A stretch of DNA of 46,464 nt from Nonomuraea cavernae (GTDB lineage Bacteria > Actinomycetota > Actinomycetes > Streptosporangiales > Streptosporangiaceae). The notes under the pieces were generated by a model. That model ran no database searches, was not told where the DNA came from, and saw only the letters and a program-made list of their open reading frames with translations. Shown piece after piece: positions 1 through 7,487 of the stretch (position 1 is the stretch's first letter; each line of letters starts with the position of its first letter). The position numbers were made by a program, and so were the translations under genes. The stretch lies in NCBI RefSeq assembly GCF_014646355.1, contig NZ_BMNH01000044.1, positions 1-46,464 on the forward strand, given 5' to 3'.

Positions 1-150
1 TCCAGCTCGCCGCCGCCGCGGGAGCGCGCGGCCGTGCGGCCGCCGACGGAACGGCGCGGAGTCGCGCCGCCGCCGAGGGGCCGGCGCGGAGCCGTACGGC
101 GACCGAGGGGGCGGCCCGGACGCGCACGGCCGCCGAGGGGAAGGTGCCCG
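1..150 (+). repeat. 30-bp tandem repeats coding decapeptides
   Basis: Four diverged 30-bp units lie exactly in phase at 31-60, 61-90, 91-120 and 121-150, with a weaker one at 1-30. Each carries a core close to CGCCGAGGGG followed by a GGCGCGGA-like block. Translated, they give units of the form A-A/T-E/D-G-x-A-R-S/T-R-T/A. The array probably continues beyond the left edge. Confidence 0.8.
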
Positions 151-797
151 CGCCACGCGGACGGGTCAATGACGCCAGGGTCCGGGCTCGTGCGGCGGAG
201 GCCGCCAAAGCAGGACGGGCCCGGACCAAGGCCGCGACCGGCACCGCCAAGCAGCGCCGCGCCGAGTCGGGCGCCACCACGCTGCCGGCGGGCAACACGG
301 CGCTGCTGCTGCTGGCCGTGCTGGCCGTGCCGTGTGTGGTGGCGTCCGTGATCTGGCCGATCGCGACCATCGTCATCACCGCGGTGTTCGTGGTGCTCAT
401 CAGGCTGGTCTGGATGAGCCACTGGATGGTGCGGAAACGCACGTCACGGCGGTGGCGGACGGCACTGCGGGTGCTGTTGTTCCCCTTCGCGCTCGCCGGG
501 TCGGCCGTGACCGCGGTGGTGTGGCCGGGTGTGCCCGTCTCGGTGGCGGCCGGCGGAGCGCTCTGGCTCATCGGCGGCGGTCAGATCGCCGCCGACTGGT
601 GGCTGCAGCCCGCTCCGGTCACCGCCGCCGGCGTGGTGTTCGGCATGCTGTGCGGCGGCATCACCGGCCGCGAGATCGAGCGGATCGGCGAGCACCTGCC
701 GGAGCTGCGCCGGGAAGGGCTGCGCGCACTGGCCGTGCTGGGCGGGTTCGTCGCCCTGTGCGCGGCTGCCGTACGCGCGATCGCCCTGCTGCTCTGA
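3..797 (+). CDS. Multi-pass membrane protein with basic Ala/Arg repeat tail, 5' end off the window
   Basis: The frame is open to the left edge, so the N-terminus is missing; a GTG at 144 is the first possible internal start. Seen: about 50 residues rich in Ala, Arg and Thr, organised as ten-residue units, then a basic linker (KAGRARTKAATGTAKQRR), then about five hydrophobic segments filling most of the rest (for example LLLLAVLAVPCVVASVIW and VLLFPFALAGSAVTAVVW), ending in a hydrophobic C-terminus. I do not recognise the family. The basic low-complexity tail resembles the Ala/Lys/Arg tails of histone H1-like actinobacterial proteins, so a cytosolic nucleic-acid-binding tail on a membrane anchor is possible, but that is inference. 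It converges on the M48 protease gene, leaving 19 bases between stops. Confidence 0.7.
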   Translation, partial: QLAAAAGARGRAAADGTARSRAAAEGPARSRTATEGAARTRTAAEGKVPAPRGRVNDARVRARAAEAAKAGRARTKAATGTAKQRRAESGATTLPAGNTALLLLAVLAVPCVVASVIWPIATIVITAVFVVLIRLVWMSHWMVRKRTSRRWRTALRVLLFPFALAGSAVTAVVWPGVPVSVAAGGALWLIGGGQIAADWWLQPAPVTAAGVVFGMLCGGITGREIERIGEHLPELRREGLRALAVLGGFVALCAAAVRAIALLL

Positions 798-816
798 CCC
801 CTGCTGCTCGGACGGA

Positions 817-1848
817 TCAGCCCTGGCCGCCGTCACGGCGGGAGAAGCGGTTGAAGATGCGCTCGCCCGCGTTGACCGCGCCCTCGGCCACGTCGCGCAG
901 CACGCCGATGAACGGGTCCTGCGACTGTGACCAGGACTCGCGGTAGGACTCGGCCGCCGCCTTGACCTCGTCGGTGACCCTGGCGTTGGCGTCGTCCTCC
1001 CTGCGCGGGTAGTCGCCGCCGAGAATGCGGTCGTAGTCGCCGCTGCGGTGCCACTTGTCCAGCTCGGCCACGCGCACCACGGCGAACGGGTGGGTGGTGC
1101 CGAGCAGGTTGAGGACCTTGAGGAAGCCGTCGCGCAGGTCGCCTGCGGTGTCGTACTCGTGGTACTGCTCCAGGAACGCCTCGATGTTCATCTCGTGTGT
1201 GTAGTCGCCGCCGGCGAGCTTCATCAGCGCGCGCTTGGCCGCCTCGGGGTCCTGGCCGGTGAGCAGGCCGCCGCGGTCGGAGGACAGCTCGGACTTGCGA
1301 TACCACTCTTCGAGCCCCGCGACGATCGCGCGCAGGCCGATGTAGCCGAGCGGGATCCAGGCGACGCGGGTGGCGAGGCGGGTGAGGATGTCGAGCATCG
1401 TCCGGTAGACCGCGTGACCCGACAGGATGTGCGAGGTCTCGTGGCCGATGACGAAACGCTGCTCCTCCTCGTTCATGAGGTTGAGCAGGCCGGTGGTCAC
1501 GACGATGAACGGGTCGTCGAAGCCGATGGCCTTCGCCTGCACCTGGGGGTCCTGCTGAACGTAGATCTCGGGGATCCGGTGCAGGTCGAGGGTGTAGGCG
1601 GCGTCGCGGCCCATGTCGTAGAGGGAGCGGAACTGGGTCTCGCTCACGCGCACGGCCGACGCGAGGTACATCAGGCGCAGTCGGCGCTCGCTGATCAGGC
1701 CGGACATCTGCTTGAGGACCGTGTCGAACCCGCTCAACTTACGCAGAGCGACCAGAGCCGACCGGTCTGCGGGGTGTTCGTAGGCACGGGACGAGATGCC
1801 GGGCAGTTGGACGCGGTTGCGGTCCGGGGTGGTCGTCATGCCCGGCAT
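817..1848 (-). CDS. M48-family zinc metalloprotease
   Basis: A 343-residue peptidase of the M48 (HtpX/Ste24-like) family. The zinc motif HETSH lies at residues 136-140 (His136 and His140 as ligands, Glu137 as the catalytic base), followed by a hydrophobic stretch (IPLGYIGLRAIVAGL) and then ELSSDR, which supplies the downstream Glu ligand and the ExxxDR signature of the family. One main hydrophobic segment suggests membrane attachment with a cytosolic active site, as in HtpX-like quality-control proteases. I chose the ATG at 1848 because GCGGA sits upstream; an ATG nine bases downstream (1839) has no good ribosome site. It is divergent from nadD across 87 bases. The substrate is unknown. Confidence 0.9.
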   Translation of the reverse strand: MPGMTTTPDRNRVQLPGISSRAYEHPADRSALVALRKLSGFDTVLKQMSGLISERRLRLMYLASAVRVSETQFRSLYDMGRDAAYTLDLHRIPEIYVQQDPQVQAKAIGFDDPFIVVTTGLLNLMNEEEQRFVIGHETSHILSGHAVYRTMLDILTRLATRVAWIPLGYIGLRAIVAGLEEWYRKSELSSDRGGLLTGQDPEAAKRALMKLAGGDYTHEMNIEAFLEQYHEYDTAGDLRDGFLKVLNLLGTTHPFAVVRVAELDKWHRSGDYDRILGGDYPRREDDANARVTDEVKAAAESYRESWSQSQDPFIGVLRDVAEGAVNAGERIFNRFSRRDGGQG

Positions 1849-1935
1849 GCTACGTCCGCCGGGGAAGGGATGCGCGTTCATCACGAAGGGGGGTGCCATC
1901 ATGTTGGGTCGCGGCTTCCGCGTAAGGTCCGTTTC

Positions 1936-2556
1936 ATGATGAACGCGCCTGGCGCTCAGGGGAAGCGACGCGTTGGTGTCATGGGCGGGACGTTCGATCC
2001 CATCCACCACGGCCACCTGGTCGCCGCCAGTGAGGTGGCCCATCACTTCGACCTCGACGAGGTCGTCTTCGTGCCGACGGGGAGGCCGTACCAGAAGGCG
2101 GAGCGCGAGGTGTCGGCGCCCGAGGACCGCTATCTGATGACGGTCATCGCGACGGCGTCGAACCCGCGTTTCTCGGTCAGCCGGGTCGACGTCGACCGCC
2201 CCGGGCCGACCTTCACCATCGACACCCTGCGCGATGTCTCGGACATCTACCGGCACGACTGCGAGCTCTACTTCATCACCGGTGCCGACGCGCTCGGCGC
2301 CATCCTCACCTGGCAGGACGCCGACGAGCTGTTCGAGCTCGCCCACTTCGTCGGCTGCACCAGGCCCGGGCACACCCTGCACGATCCCGGGCTGCCCGAG
2401 GGCAAGGTCACGCTGCTGGAGATCCCGGCCCTGGCCATCTCGTCGTCGGAGTGCAGGCAGCGTGTGGCCAAGGGGGAGCCGATCTGGTACCTGGTGCCCG
2501 ACGGCATCGTCCAGTACATCAACAAGCGCGGGCTCTACCGGGCCGCGGGCGCCTAG
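1936..2556 (+). CDS. nadD: Nicotinate-nucleotide adenylyltransferase
   Basis: Transfers AMP from ATP to nicotinate mononucleotide, giving deamido-NAD in NAD biosynthesis (cytosolic). The 206-residue length fits NadD. The nucleotidyltransferase signature GGTFDPIHHGHL is at residues 17-28, containing the (H/T)xGH ATP-binding motif, and ISSSECR at 168-174 matches the second ISSTxIR nucleotide-binding motif. Two consecutive ATG codons open the gene (1936, 1939). It is followed 91 bases later by rsfS, the usual actinobacterial order nadD-rsfS-phosphatase, which supports the call. Confidence 0.95.
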   Translation: MMNAPGAQGKRRVGVMGGTFDPIHHGHLVAASEVAHHFDLDEVVFVPTGRPYQKAEREVSAPEDRYLMTVIATASNPRFSVSRVDVDRPGPTFTIDTLRDVSDIYRHDCELYFITGADALGAILTWQDADELFELAHFVGCTRPGHTLHDPGLPEGKVTLLEIPALAISSSECRQRVAKGEPIWYLVPDGIVQYINKRGLYRAAGA

Positions 2557-2647
2557 GGTCTTCGAGCCGTACGTGAGGTGTCTGTGCCGGGAAGGGTAGG
2601 CTCGGGGGCAAGGGCATGCTGCCGACACAGGAGGACAGACCCGCATC

Positions 2648-3043
2648 GTGACCGCATCTGAGAGAGCCGTCCAGCTGGTGCAGATCGCCGCCGAAGCCGC
2701 GGCCGACAAGCTGGCCGATGACATCCTCGCCTACGACGTGAGCGAGCAGCTCGTCATCACCGACGCGTTCCTGCTCTGCTCCGCCACGAACGACCGCCAG
2801 GTACGCGCCATCGTCGACGAGATCGAGGACAAGCTGCGCACCGAGGCCGACGCCAAGCCGGTGCGCCGCGAGGGCGAGCGCGAAGGCCGCTGGGTGCTCC
2901 TCGACTACATCGACATCGTCGTGCACGTCCAGCACGAGGAGGACCGCACCTTCTACGCGCTCGAGCGCCTGTGGAAGGACTGCCCGGCCATCGCGCTGCC
3001 GGAGAGCGTGATGCAGGCCAACATCCAGCGGGCCCGCACTTGA
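2648..3043 (+). CDS. rsfS: Ribosomal silencing factor RsfS (RsfS/YbeB/Iojap)
   Basis: A 131-residue RsfS/Iojap protein. Family members bind ribosomal protein uL14 and block joining of the subunits, lowering translation under nutrient limitation. Seen: the family core (residues VSEQLVITDAFLLCSATNDRQ and the acidic strand WVLLDYIDIVVHV, followed by FYALERLW) is intact. A GTG start at 2648 is preceded by AGGAGG around 2630. The stop overlaps the start of the next gene (TTGA), so translation is probably coupled. Confidence 0.95.
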   Translation: MTASERAVQLVQIAAEAAADKLADDILAYDVSEQLVITDAFLLCSATNDRQVRAIVDEIEDKLRTEADAKPVRREGEREGRWVLLDYIDIVVHVQHEEDRTFYALERLWKDCPAIALPESVMQANIQRART

Positions 3044-3669
3044 GCAGGCGCATCGTCTGCCTGCGGCACGGCCAGACACTGTGGAACGTCGAACAGCGCT
3101 TCCAGGGCCACTCCGACATCCCGCTCGACGAGACCGGCCAGGCCCAGGCGGCCAGGGCGGCCTCCCTGCTGGCGTCGCTGCGTCCGACGCTGATCGTCTC
3201 CTCCGACCTGCAACGGGCCAACGACACCGCGCTCGCGCTCGGCCGGATCGCCGGCCTGGACGTGCTGGTCGACAAGGACTTCCGAGAGCGGGGCGGCGGC
3301 CAGTGGGAGGGGCTCACCCGCGAGGAGATCGCCGCCCGCTGGCCGGAGGAGTACGTGGCCTGGGAGGCGCCCGACGGCGAGCTGGTCGGTGACGTCGCCC
3401 TGAGGGTGGCCGCGGCCATGCGCCGCTGGGCGTCCCGGCTGGAGGACGACGGCCTGCTGGTCGTCGCCTCGCACGGCGCCGCGCTGCGGCTCGGCATCTG
3501 CGAGCTGCTCGGCCTGCCCGAGCAGCTCTGGCCGGCCCTGGGCGGGCTGGGCAACTGCTCGTGGTCGGTGTTGCAGGAGGGGCGCAAGGGGTGGCGCCTC
3601 CTGGAGCACAACGCGGGCACGCTGCCGGAGCCCGTCAACAGCGACGACCGTCCCGACGCCGTGGCCTGA
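3040..3669 (+). CDS. Histidine phosphatase (phosphoglycerate mutase-like)
   Basis: A 209-residue enzyme of the histidine phosphatase superfamily. The phosphoacceptor motif LRHGQT begins near residue 8 (His10), and the second active-site histidine is in SHGAA (His145); the acidic partner is likely in RERGGGQWEG. It starts at TTG 3040, overlapping the rsfS stop by four bases, because the RHG motif must lie near the N-terminus; a longer reading from 2971 would overlap rsfS out of frame. In actinobacteria this position behind nadD-rsfS is often held by a phosphatase annotated as GpmB-like or glucosyl-3-phosphoglycerate phosphatase. The substrate cannot be assigned from sequence alone. Confidence 0.9.
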   Translation: MSRRIVCLRHGQTLWNVEQRFQGHSDIPLDETGQAQAARAASLLASLRPTLIVSSDLQRANDTALALGRIAGLDVLVDKDFRERGGGQWEGLTREEIAARWPEEYVAWEAPDGELVGDVALRVAAAMRRWASRLEDDGLLVVASHGAALRLGICELLGLPEQLWPALGGLGNCSWSVLQEGRKGWRLLEHNAGTLPEPVNSDDRPDAVA

Positions 3670-3679
3670 TGACACATGA

Positions 3680-3709
3680 GCACGGGCCGCATGGTGCGCG
3701 GCCCCGTGC
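3680..3709 (+). terminator. Hairpin after the nadD-rsfS-phosphatase genes
   Basis: GCACGGGCCGC at 3680-3690 pairs with GCGGCCCCGTGC at 3698-3709, with a seven-base loop and one bulge. It lies 11 bases after the phosphatase stop and lacks a long T run, so it is a probable but GC-type terminator. Confidence 0.55.
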
Positions 3710-3781
3710 GATTAGGCGAATCCCGGGGTTGGATATATGCTGCCGGAGCGCCGCCCGCGAGCAGACTCGTGGCGGTGACCA

Positions 3782-3854
3782 GGGGCTATGGCGCAGTTGG
3801 TAGCGCGCCTCCATGGCATGGAGGAGGTCTGGGGTTCGAATCCCCATAGCTCCA
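3782..3854 (+). tRNA. tRNA-Ala(GGC)
   Basis: A 73-nucleotide cloverleaf. The acceptor stem pairs GGGGCTA with TAGCTCC (one G:U), the anticodon stem is CCTCC/GGAGG around loop ATGGCAT, giving anticodon GGC for GCC alanine codons, and the T arm contains GGTTCGAATCC. The discriminator base is A and CCA is not encoded. A TATATG block at 3734-3739 is a possible -10 element. The gene is identical over its full length to the copy at 34890. Confidence 0.97.
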
Positions 3855-3870
3855 CATCATCCACCAGGTC

Positions 3871-3905
3871 GAAAGCTCGGTTCCAGAACATGGAGCCGGG
3901 CTTTC
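3871..3905 (+). terminator. Terminator behind tRNA-Ala
   Basis: GAAAGCTCGGTTCCA at 3871-3885 pairs with TGGAGCCGGGCTTTC at 3891-3905 across a five-base loop (two G:U pairs). It begins 16 bases after the tRNA and is followed by a short T-containing tail. Confidence 0.8.
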
Positions 3906-4038
3906 GTCGTACCGGGGCAGAGCAGGGGCAGGTCGGCGGTCCGACGGTGGCTTGCTCGCCGCCGACAGGTGGTGTGTGGCAGGCGGATGCGGCTCGTCCG
4001 CGACCGGTGCAGGGCCGCATGCCGTAGTACATCATCAT

Positions 4039-4069
4039 TTGACCTCAACCTCGGTTGAGGGTGAAGAGT
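4039..4069 (+). promoter_or_regulatory. MerR-type promoter and operator of the oxidoreductase gene
   Basis: TTGACC (4039-4044) is followed after 19 bases by AAGAGT (4064-4069), a weak -10. The perfect dyad CCTCAACC-TC-GGTTGAGG (4043-4060) fills the spacer. A dyad between -35 and -10 separated by 19-20 bases is the hallmark of MerR-family activated promoters, and a MerR gene lies 1.1 kb away. The binding itself is inferred. Confidence 0.7.
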
Positions 4070-4115
4070 GCTCTGCGTCGCTGTCGGACAAGCTGAGCGC
4101 AGGGGAGTGATCGAC

Positions 4116-5087
4116 GTGCGAGTGGTGCGGGCGACACGTTTCGGAGGTCCTGAGGTTCTGGTTCCAGGTGAGGCGCCGGAGCCGGTCGCCGGACCGGGAC
4201 AGGTAGTGGTCGACGTATCCGTTGCGGGCATCACGTTTGTCGAGACGCAGATCCGGCGTGGGGTCGACAAGTGGCATGACAGACCCGCACTGCCGTACGT
4301 GCCGGGCGGTACGGTGGCCGGCCAGGTGGGTTCGGTCGGGGAGGGCGTGGATCCGAGCTGGTCCGGACGGCGTGTCCTCGCCGATGTGGGGGAGACCGGC
4401 GGGTTCGCCGAGCGTGCGGTGGCCGTGGTGCAGAATCTGATTCCGGTGCCGGATGGGCTGAGGCTGCCCGAGGCCACCGCTCTGCATACCGACGGCGGCA
4501 CCGCACTGGGGCTGGTCGAGGGAGCTCGGATTCTTCCCGGGGAGTGGGTGCTGGTCGAGGCGGCAGGCGGAGGTGTCGGTACTCTGCTGGTGCAGTTGGT
4601 CCGGGCGGCAGGCGCCAGGGTCGTGGGAGCCGCGCGCGGTGCACGGAAGCTGGAGATGGTCCGTGATCTGGGCGCGGATGCCGCGGTCGACTACTCGGAC
4701 CCGGATTGGGCGAAGCAGGTATGCGAGGCCACCGGTGGTGCGGGTCCTGATGTGGTGTTCGACGGGGTCGGCGGAGCGATCGGCCAGGCCGCGTTCGAGG
4801 TGACGGCGGTCGGCGGCCGCTTCTCCGTCCACGGTGCTTCCAGCGGTCACGTCACGGAGATCGATCCTGCCCAGGCGCGACGACGCGGAGTCGAGGTGAT
4901 CGGGATCGAGCAGCTCTTCGGCTTCGGGCCGAAGATGCGAGGCTGGGCCGAGCGGGTGATGTCGGAAGCGGCGGCGGGCCGGATCCAGCCGATCATCGGG
5001 CAGACTTTCCCCTTGGAGCGCGCTGCGGACGCGCACGCCACGATCGAGTCGCGAAGTGCCCTGGGCAAGACTCTCCTGCTGATCTGA
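4116..5087 (+). CDS. NADPH:quinone oxidoreductase-like medium-chain dehydrogenase
   Basis: A 323-residue member of the zinc-independent quinone reductase branch of the MDR superfamily. The N-terminal GroES-like domain begins MRVVRATRFGGPEVL; the nucleotide-binding fold carries AGGGVGT at about residues 150-156. The zinc-ligand cysteine pattern of alcohol dehydrogenases is absent. Such enzymes reduce quinones or other electrophilic carbonyls with NADPH. I chose GTG 4116 because AGGGGAG lies eight bases upstream; GTG at 4107 and 4068 are in frame. The upstream promoter carries a MerR-like operator, so induction by the neighbouring regulator is likely. It converges on the MerR gene with 108 bases between. 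Confidence 0.88.
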   Translation: MRVVRATRFGGPEVLVPGEAPEPVAGPGQVVVDVSVAGITFVETQIRRGVDKWHDRPALPYVPGGTVAGQVGSVGEGVDPSWSGRRVLADVGETGGFAERAVAVVQNLIPVPDGLRLPEATALHTDGGTALGLVEGARILPGEWVLVEAAGGGVGTLLVQLVRAAGARVVGAARGARKLEMVRDLGADAAVDYSDPDWAKQVCEATGGAGPDVVFDGVGGAIGQAAFEVTAVGGRFSVHGASSGHVTEIDPAQARRRGVEVIGIEQLFGFGPKMRGWAERVMSEAAAGRIQPIIGQTFPLERAADAHATIESRSALGKTLLLI

Positions 5088-5195
5088 CGGCGCTCCAGAG
5101 CGCTGCTGCGGCGCAGGACCGTCTCCCCGGTTTGAGGGGACTGACAGGTGAGCTTGAACGCCCCCTGGGCCCCTTGCCGAAACCCAACAGATGGC

Positions 5196-5603
5196 TCAGG
5201 CGGGGACGGGTTCCTGGTCAGCGTCGTCAAAGGGCGGGTAGCTCTCGCCGGCCATTCGATCGGCTGCGTCGATGTAGTGGGTGAGCGCGTCGCGGGACTG
5301 GGCGAGCCTTGCCATCTGATCGTCCAGGCGCTGCAGCCGTGACCGCATCGCGGCCAGCAACTCGGGACATCCGAGCAGCTCCGGGGCCTCACCGACCGCG
5401 CAGGGCAGCAGGTACGCGATGTCCTCAGAGGACAAGCCCGCACCAAGCAGGTGCCGGATCTGCTTCACCCGCAGCACGGCGCTCTCGTCGTACTCGCGGT
5501 AACCGTTCGCGCCCCGGTCCGCCTCCAGCAGACCCTGGGTCTCGTAGTAGCGCAACTGATGGGCGTTGACGCCCGTCCGACGACTAAGTTCCCCGATCAG
5601 CAT
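5196..5603 (-). CDS. MerR-family transcriptional regulator
   Basis: A 135-residue regulator. The N-terminal winged helix-turn-helix (MLIGELSRRTGVNAHQLRYYE) and the second DNA-binding segment (GYREYDESAVLRVKQI) are typical of MerR, followed by a dimerisation helix (residues ~85-115). Two cysteines (about residues 68 and 79) lie in the linker, but the four-cysteine iron-sulfur cluster motif of SoxR is absent, so the inducer is not obviously redox or metal. ATG 5603 is preceded by GAGGG. It is divergent from the imine reductase gene and convergent with the quinone reductase gene; both target promoters carry MerR-type architecture. Confidence 0.92.
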   Translation of the reverse strand: MLIGELSRRTGVNAHQLRYYETQGLLEADRGANGYREYDESAVLRVKQIRHLLGAGLSSEDIAYLLPCAVGEAPELLGCPELLAAMRSRLQRLDDQMARLAQSRDALTHYIDAADRMAGESYPPFDDADQEPVPA

Positions 5604-5614
5604 CGAACCCTCAC

Positions 5615-5646
5615 TTGACCTTCACACCGGTATCAACGTTGACGAT
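5615..5646 (+). promoter_or_regulatory. Long-spacer promoter of the imine reductase gene, in the MerR divergent region
   Basis: TTGACC (5615-5620) and GACGAT (5641-5646) are separated by 20 bases. The spacer contains ACCGGT at 5626-5631 with imperfect flanking symmetry, and its left half (CCTTCACACC) resembles the half-site of the 4043 dyad. The ATG at 5653 would sit at +1, which explains the lack of a ribosome site. The -10 match is weak, so this is a proposal. Confidence 0.5.
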
Positions 5647-5652
5647 GCTGCC

Positions 5653-6537
5653 ATGAACCGCAAAACGGATACACCCGTGACAGTCATCGGACTCGGACTG
5701 ATGGGCCGGGCACTCGCCGGCGCGTTCCTGAAAGCCGGGCATCCCACCACCGTGTGGAACCGCACCACCTCCAAGGCCGACCAGCTGGTGGCCGAGGGGG
5801 CACGGCTGGCGCCAACGGTCGGCGACGCGCTCAGGGCTGGTTCCCTGACGATCGTCTGCGTCACCGATTACCAGGCCGTGTACGAGCTGCTCGGTGTGAG
5901 CGACAGCGAGCTGGACGGCAAGATGTTGATCAATCTGACCTCGGGCGACTCGGCCCAGGCCCGGGAAGCCGCCCAATGGGCCGAGCAGCGTGGCGCCCAT
6001 TACCTGGACGGGGCCATCATGGCCATCCCGCCGGCGATCGGGACCGCCGAGGCGGTGATTCTGCACAGCGGGCCGCGGTCGGGCTTCGAGATCCACAAGG
6101 CAACGCTCGACGCGCTCGGCACCGTCACCTACCTTGGTGCGGACCATGGGCTGGCGTCCCTGTACGACGTGGCCGGCCTCGCCATGATGTGGAGCGTCCT
6201 GAACGCCTGGCTCCACGGCACGGCCCTGCTCAGGACGGCCGGTGTTGACGCCGCGACGTATGCGCCGTTCGCGCGGCAGATCGCCGCCGGTGTGGCCGAA
6301 TGGCTGCCCGGATATGCCGAGCAGATCGACAGTGGCTCCTTCCCGGCCGAGGTGTCGGCCCTGGAGACCGACGTGCGGGCGATGGCACACCTGATCGAGG
6401 AGAGCGAGGCAGTGGGGGTCAACGCCGAACTGCCGAAGTTGATCAAGGCGATGGCCGACCGCTCGATCGCCGCCGGACACGGTGGGGAGCAGTATCCCGT
6501 GCTGATCGAAGAGTTCAGCAAACCCCGCAACGACTGA
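5653..6537 (+). CDS. NADPH-dependent imine reductase (R-type IRED)
   Basis: A 294-residue IRED/6-phosphogluconate dehydrogenase-like enzyme, which reduces cyclic or acyclic imines (physiological substrate usually unknown). The N-terminal Rossmann motif VIGLGLMGRALAGAF and the NADPH-recognising VWNRT follow the IRED pattern. SLYDVAGLAMMW around residue 172 places Asp172 where R-selective enzymes such as the Streptomyces kanamyceticus IRED carry their catalytic aspartate; S-type enzymes have tyrosine there. The C-terminal helical dimerisation domain is complete. I chose ATG 5653; an upstream extension to 5566 would run through the MerR start region. The transcript may be leaderless. It is divergent from the MerR gene, which probably controls it. 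Confidence 0.88.
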   Translation: MNRKTDTPVTVIGLGLMGRALAGAFLKAGHPTTVWNRTTSKADQLVAEGARLAPTVGDALRAGSLTIVCVTDYQAVYELLGVSDSELDGKMLINLTSGDSAQAREAAQWAEQRGAHYLDGAIMAIPPAIGTAEAVILHSGPRSGFEIHKATLDALGTVTYLGADHGLASLYDVAGLAMMWSVLNAWLHGTALLRTAGVDAATYAPFARQIAAGVAEWLPGYAEQIDSGSFPAEVSALETDVRAMAHLIEESEAVGVNAELPKLIKAMADRSIAAGHGGEQYPVLIEEFSKPRND

Positions 6538-6684
6538 CCGATCCCGATACCGGGATCTCGGCGCTGTCGGTGAAGTCGAGTCCGTGGTGGGGGCCCGGAA
6601 ACGATCATCTCCATCTCGTAAGGCGATCTTCCAGGCTCCGCCCCGCCCCAGCTCACCCCCACTAGTGAACACACCACCCAGGTC

Positions 6685-6718
6685 AAAGGCCGTTTCCCAG
6701 TCGTGGGAAGCGGCCTTT
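6685..6718. terminator. Bidirectional terminator between convergent genes
   Basis: AAAGGCCGTTTCCCA (6685-6699) pairs with TGGGAAGCGGCCTTT (6704-6718) around a four-base loop with one G:U pair. Flanking A and T runs make it usable from both sides, for the imine reductase gene and the convergent PPOX gene. The stretch from 6538 to 6684 shows no gene. Confidence 0.85.
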
Positions 6719-6753
6719 CGCGTCGCTGGGTGACCAACTGAGTGCGCGGGACG

Positions 6754-7386
6754 TCAGTACTGGTTCGTCCTGGCGTCCAGGTCGAGCCCCTCGTCGAGCT
6801 CCTTGGCGGATACGCCCTTGATGCGCAGCTGGTCCTTGGCGATCCGGCCGAGCGTGGGCAGGCCGCCGCGATCCGGCCAGGTCTCGGGCCGCCACAGCGA
6901 CGAGCGCAGGAACGCCTTCGCGCAGTGCATGTACAGCTCCTCGACGTCGACGAGCACCGCCAGCCGCGGCCGCTTGCCCTGGACGGTCAGGTCGTCGAAG
7001 AACGGGGCGTCCGACACGAGCGTCGCGCGGCCGTTGACGCGCAGTGTCTCGTTCATCCCCGGCACGATGAACAGCAGCCCGACGTGGGGGTTGTGCACGA
7101 TGTTGCGGAGGCTGTCGAGCCGGTGGTTGCCGGGCCGGTCGGCGAGCACCAGCCGGTGGTCGTCGAGGACCAGGACCGACCCGGCGGGGTCCCCTCGCGG
7201 CGAGAGGTCGCAGGCTCCGTCCGCGTTGGAGGTCGCCAGCAGGACGAACGGAGAGTGGGCGATGATCGTGCGCGCGTGCTCGTCGATCCGGCCGATGTCC
7301 TTGTCCCAGGCGTTCTGCCTCGGCTCCACTACGATCTCCCGGAGCTCGGCCTCGGTCGCCACCGTACGGATTTCAGAAGGGTTCAC
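6754..7386 (-). CDS. PPOX-class FMN/F420-type flavin-binding protein
   Basis: A 210-residue split-barrel flavin-binding protein of the pyridoxamine 5'-phosphate oxidase superfamily (the MSMEG_1061/DR_2398-type subgroup). Seen: the phosphate- and flavin-binding strands (FVLLATSNADGACDLSPRGD, VLDDHRLVLADRPGNHRLDSL, VGLLFIVPGMNETLRVNGRA) and a C-terminal segment with CAKAFLRSSLW. These proteins are flavin-dependent redox enzymes of mostly unknown substrate. It starts at GTG 7386 after a GGGGGG purine tract. It faces the imine reductase gene across a shared terminator. Confidence 0.88.
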   Translation of the reverse strand: MNPSEIRTVATEAELREIVVEPRQNAWDKDIGRIDEHARTIIAHSPFVLLATSNADGACDLSPRGDPAGSVLVLDDHRLVLADRPGNHRLDSLRNIVHNPHVGLLFIVPGMNETLRVNGRATLVSDAPFFDDLTVQGKRPRLAVLVDVEELYMHCAKAFLRSSLWRPETWPDRGGLPTLGRIAKDQLRIKGVSAKELDEGLDLDARTNQY

Positions 7387-7487
7387 CCCCCAAGCCTAGT
7401 CAAGCCGGGCGTTTCACGATTTTCCCGGCTGGGGAGCCCGAGGGTGCCGCCCGGTCGTCGTGCTGCCGCGCTCACTAGGGTGGGGGA

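Noticed and set aside
4043..4060. SoxR box
   Set aside because: The dyad resembles SoxR sites, but the adjacent MerR protein lacks the four cluster cysteines, so I call it a MerR-family site only.
6538..6684. Small gene after the imine reductase
   Set aside because: No start with a ribosome site and no recognisable protein; only a terminator follows.
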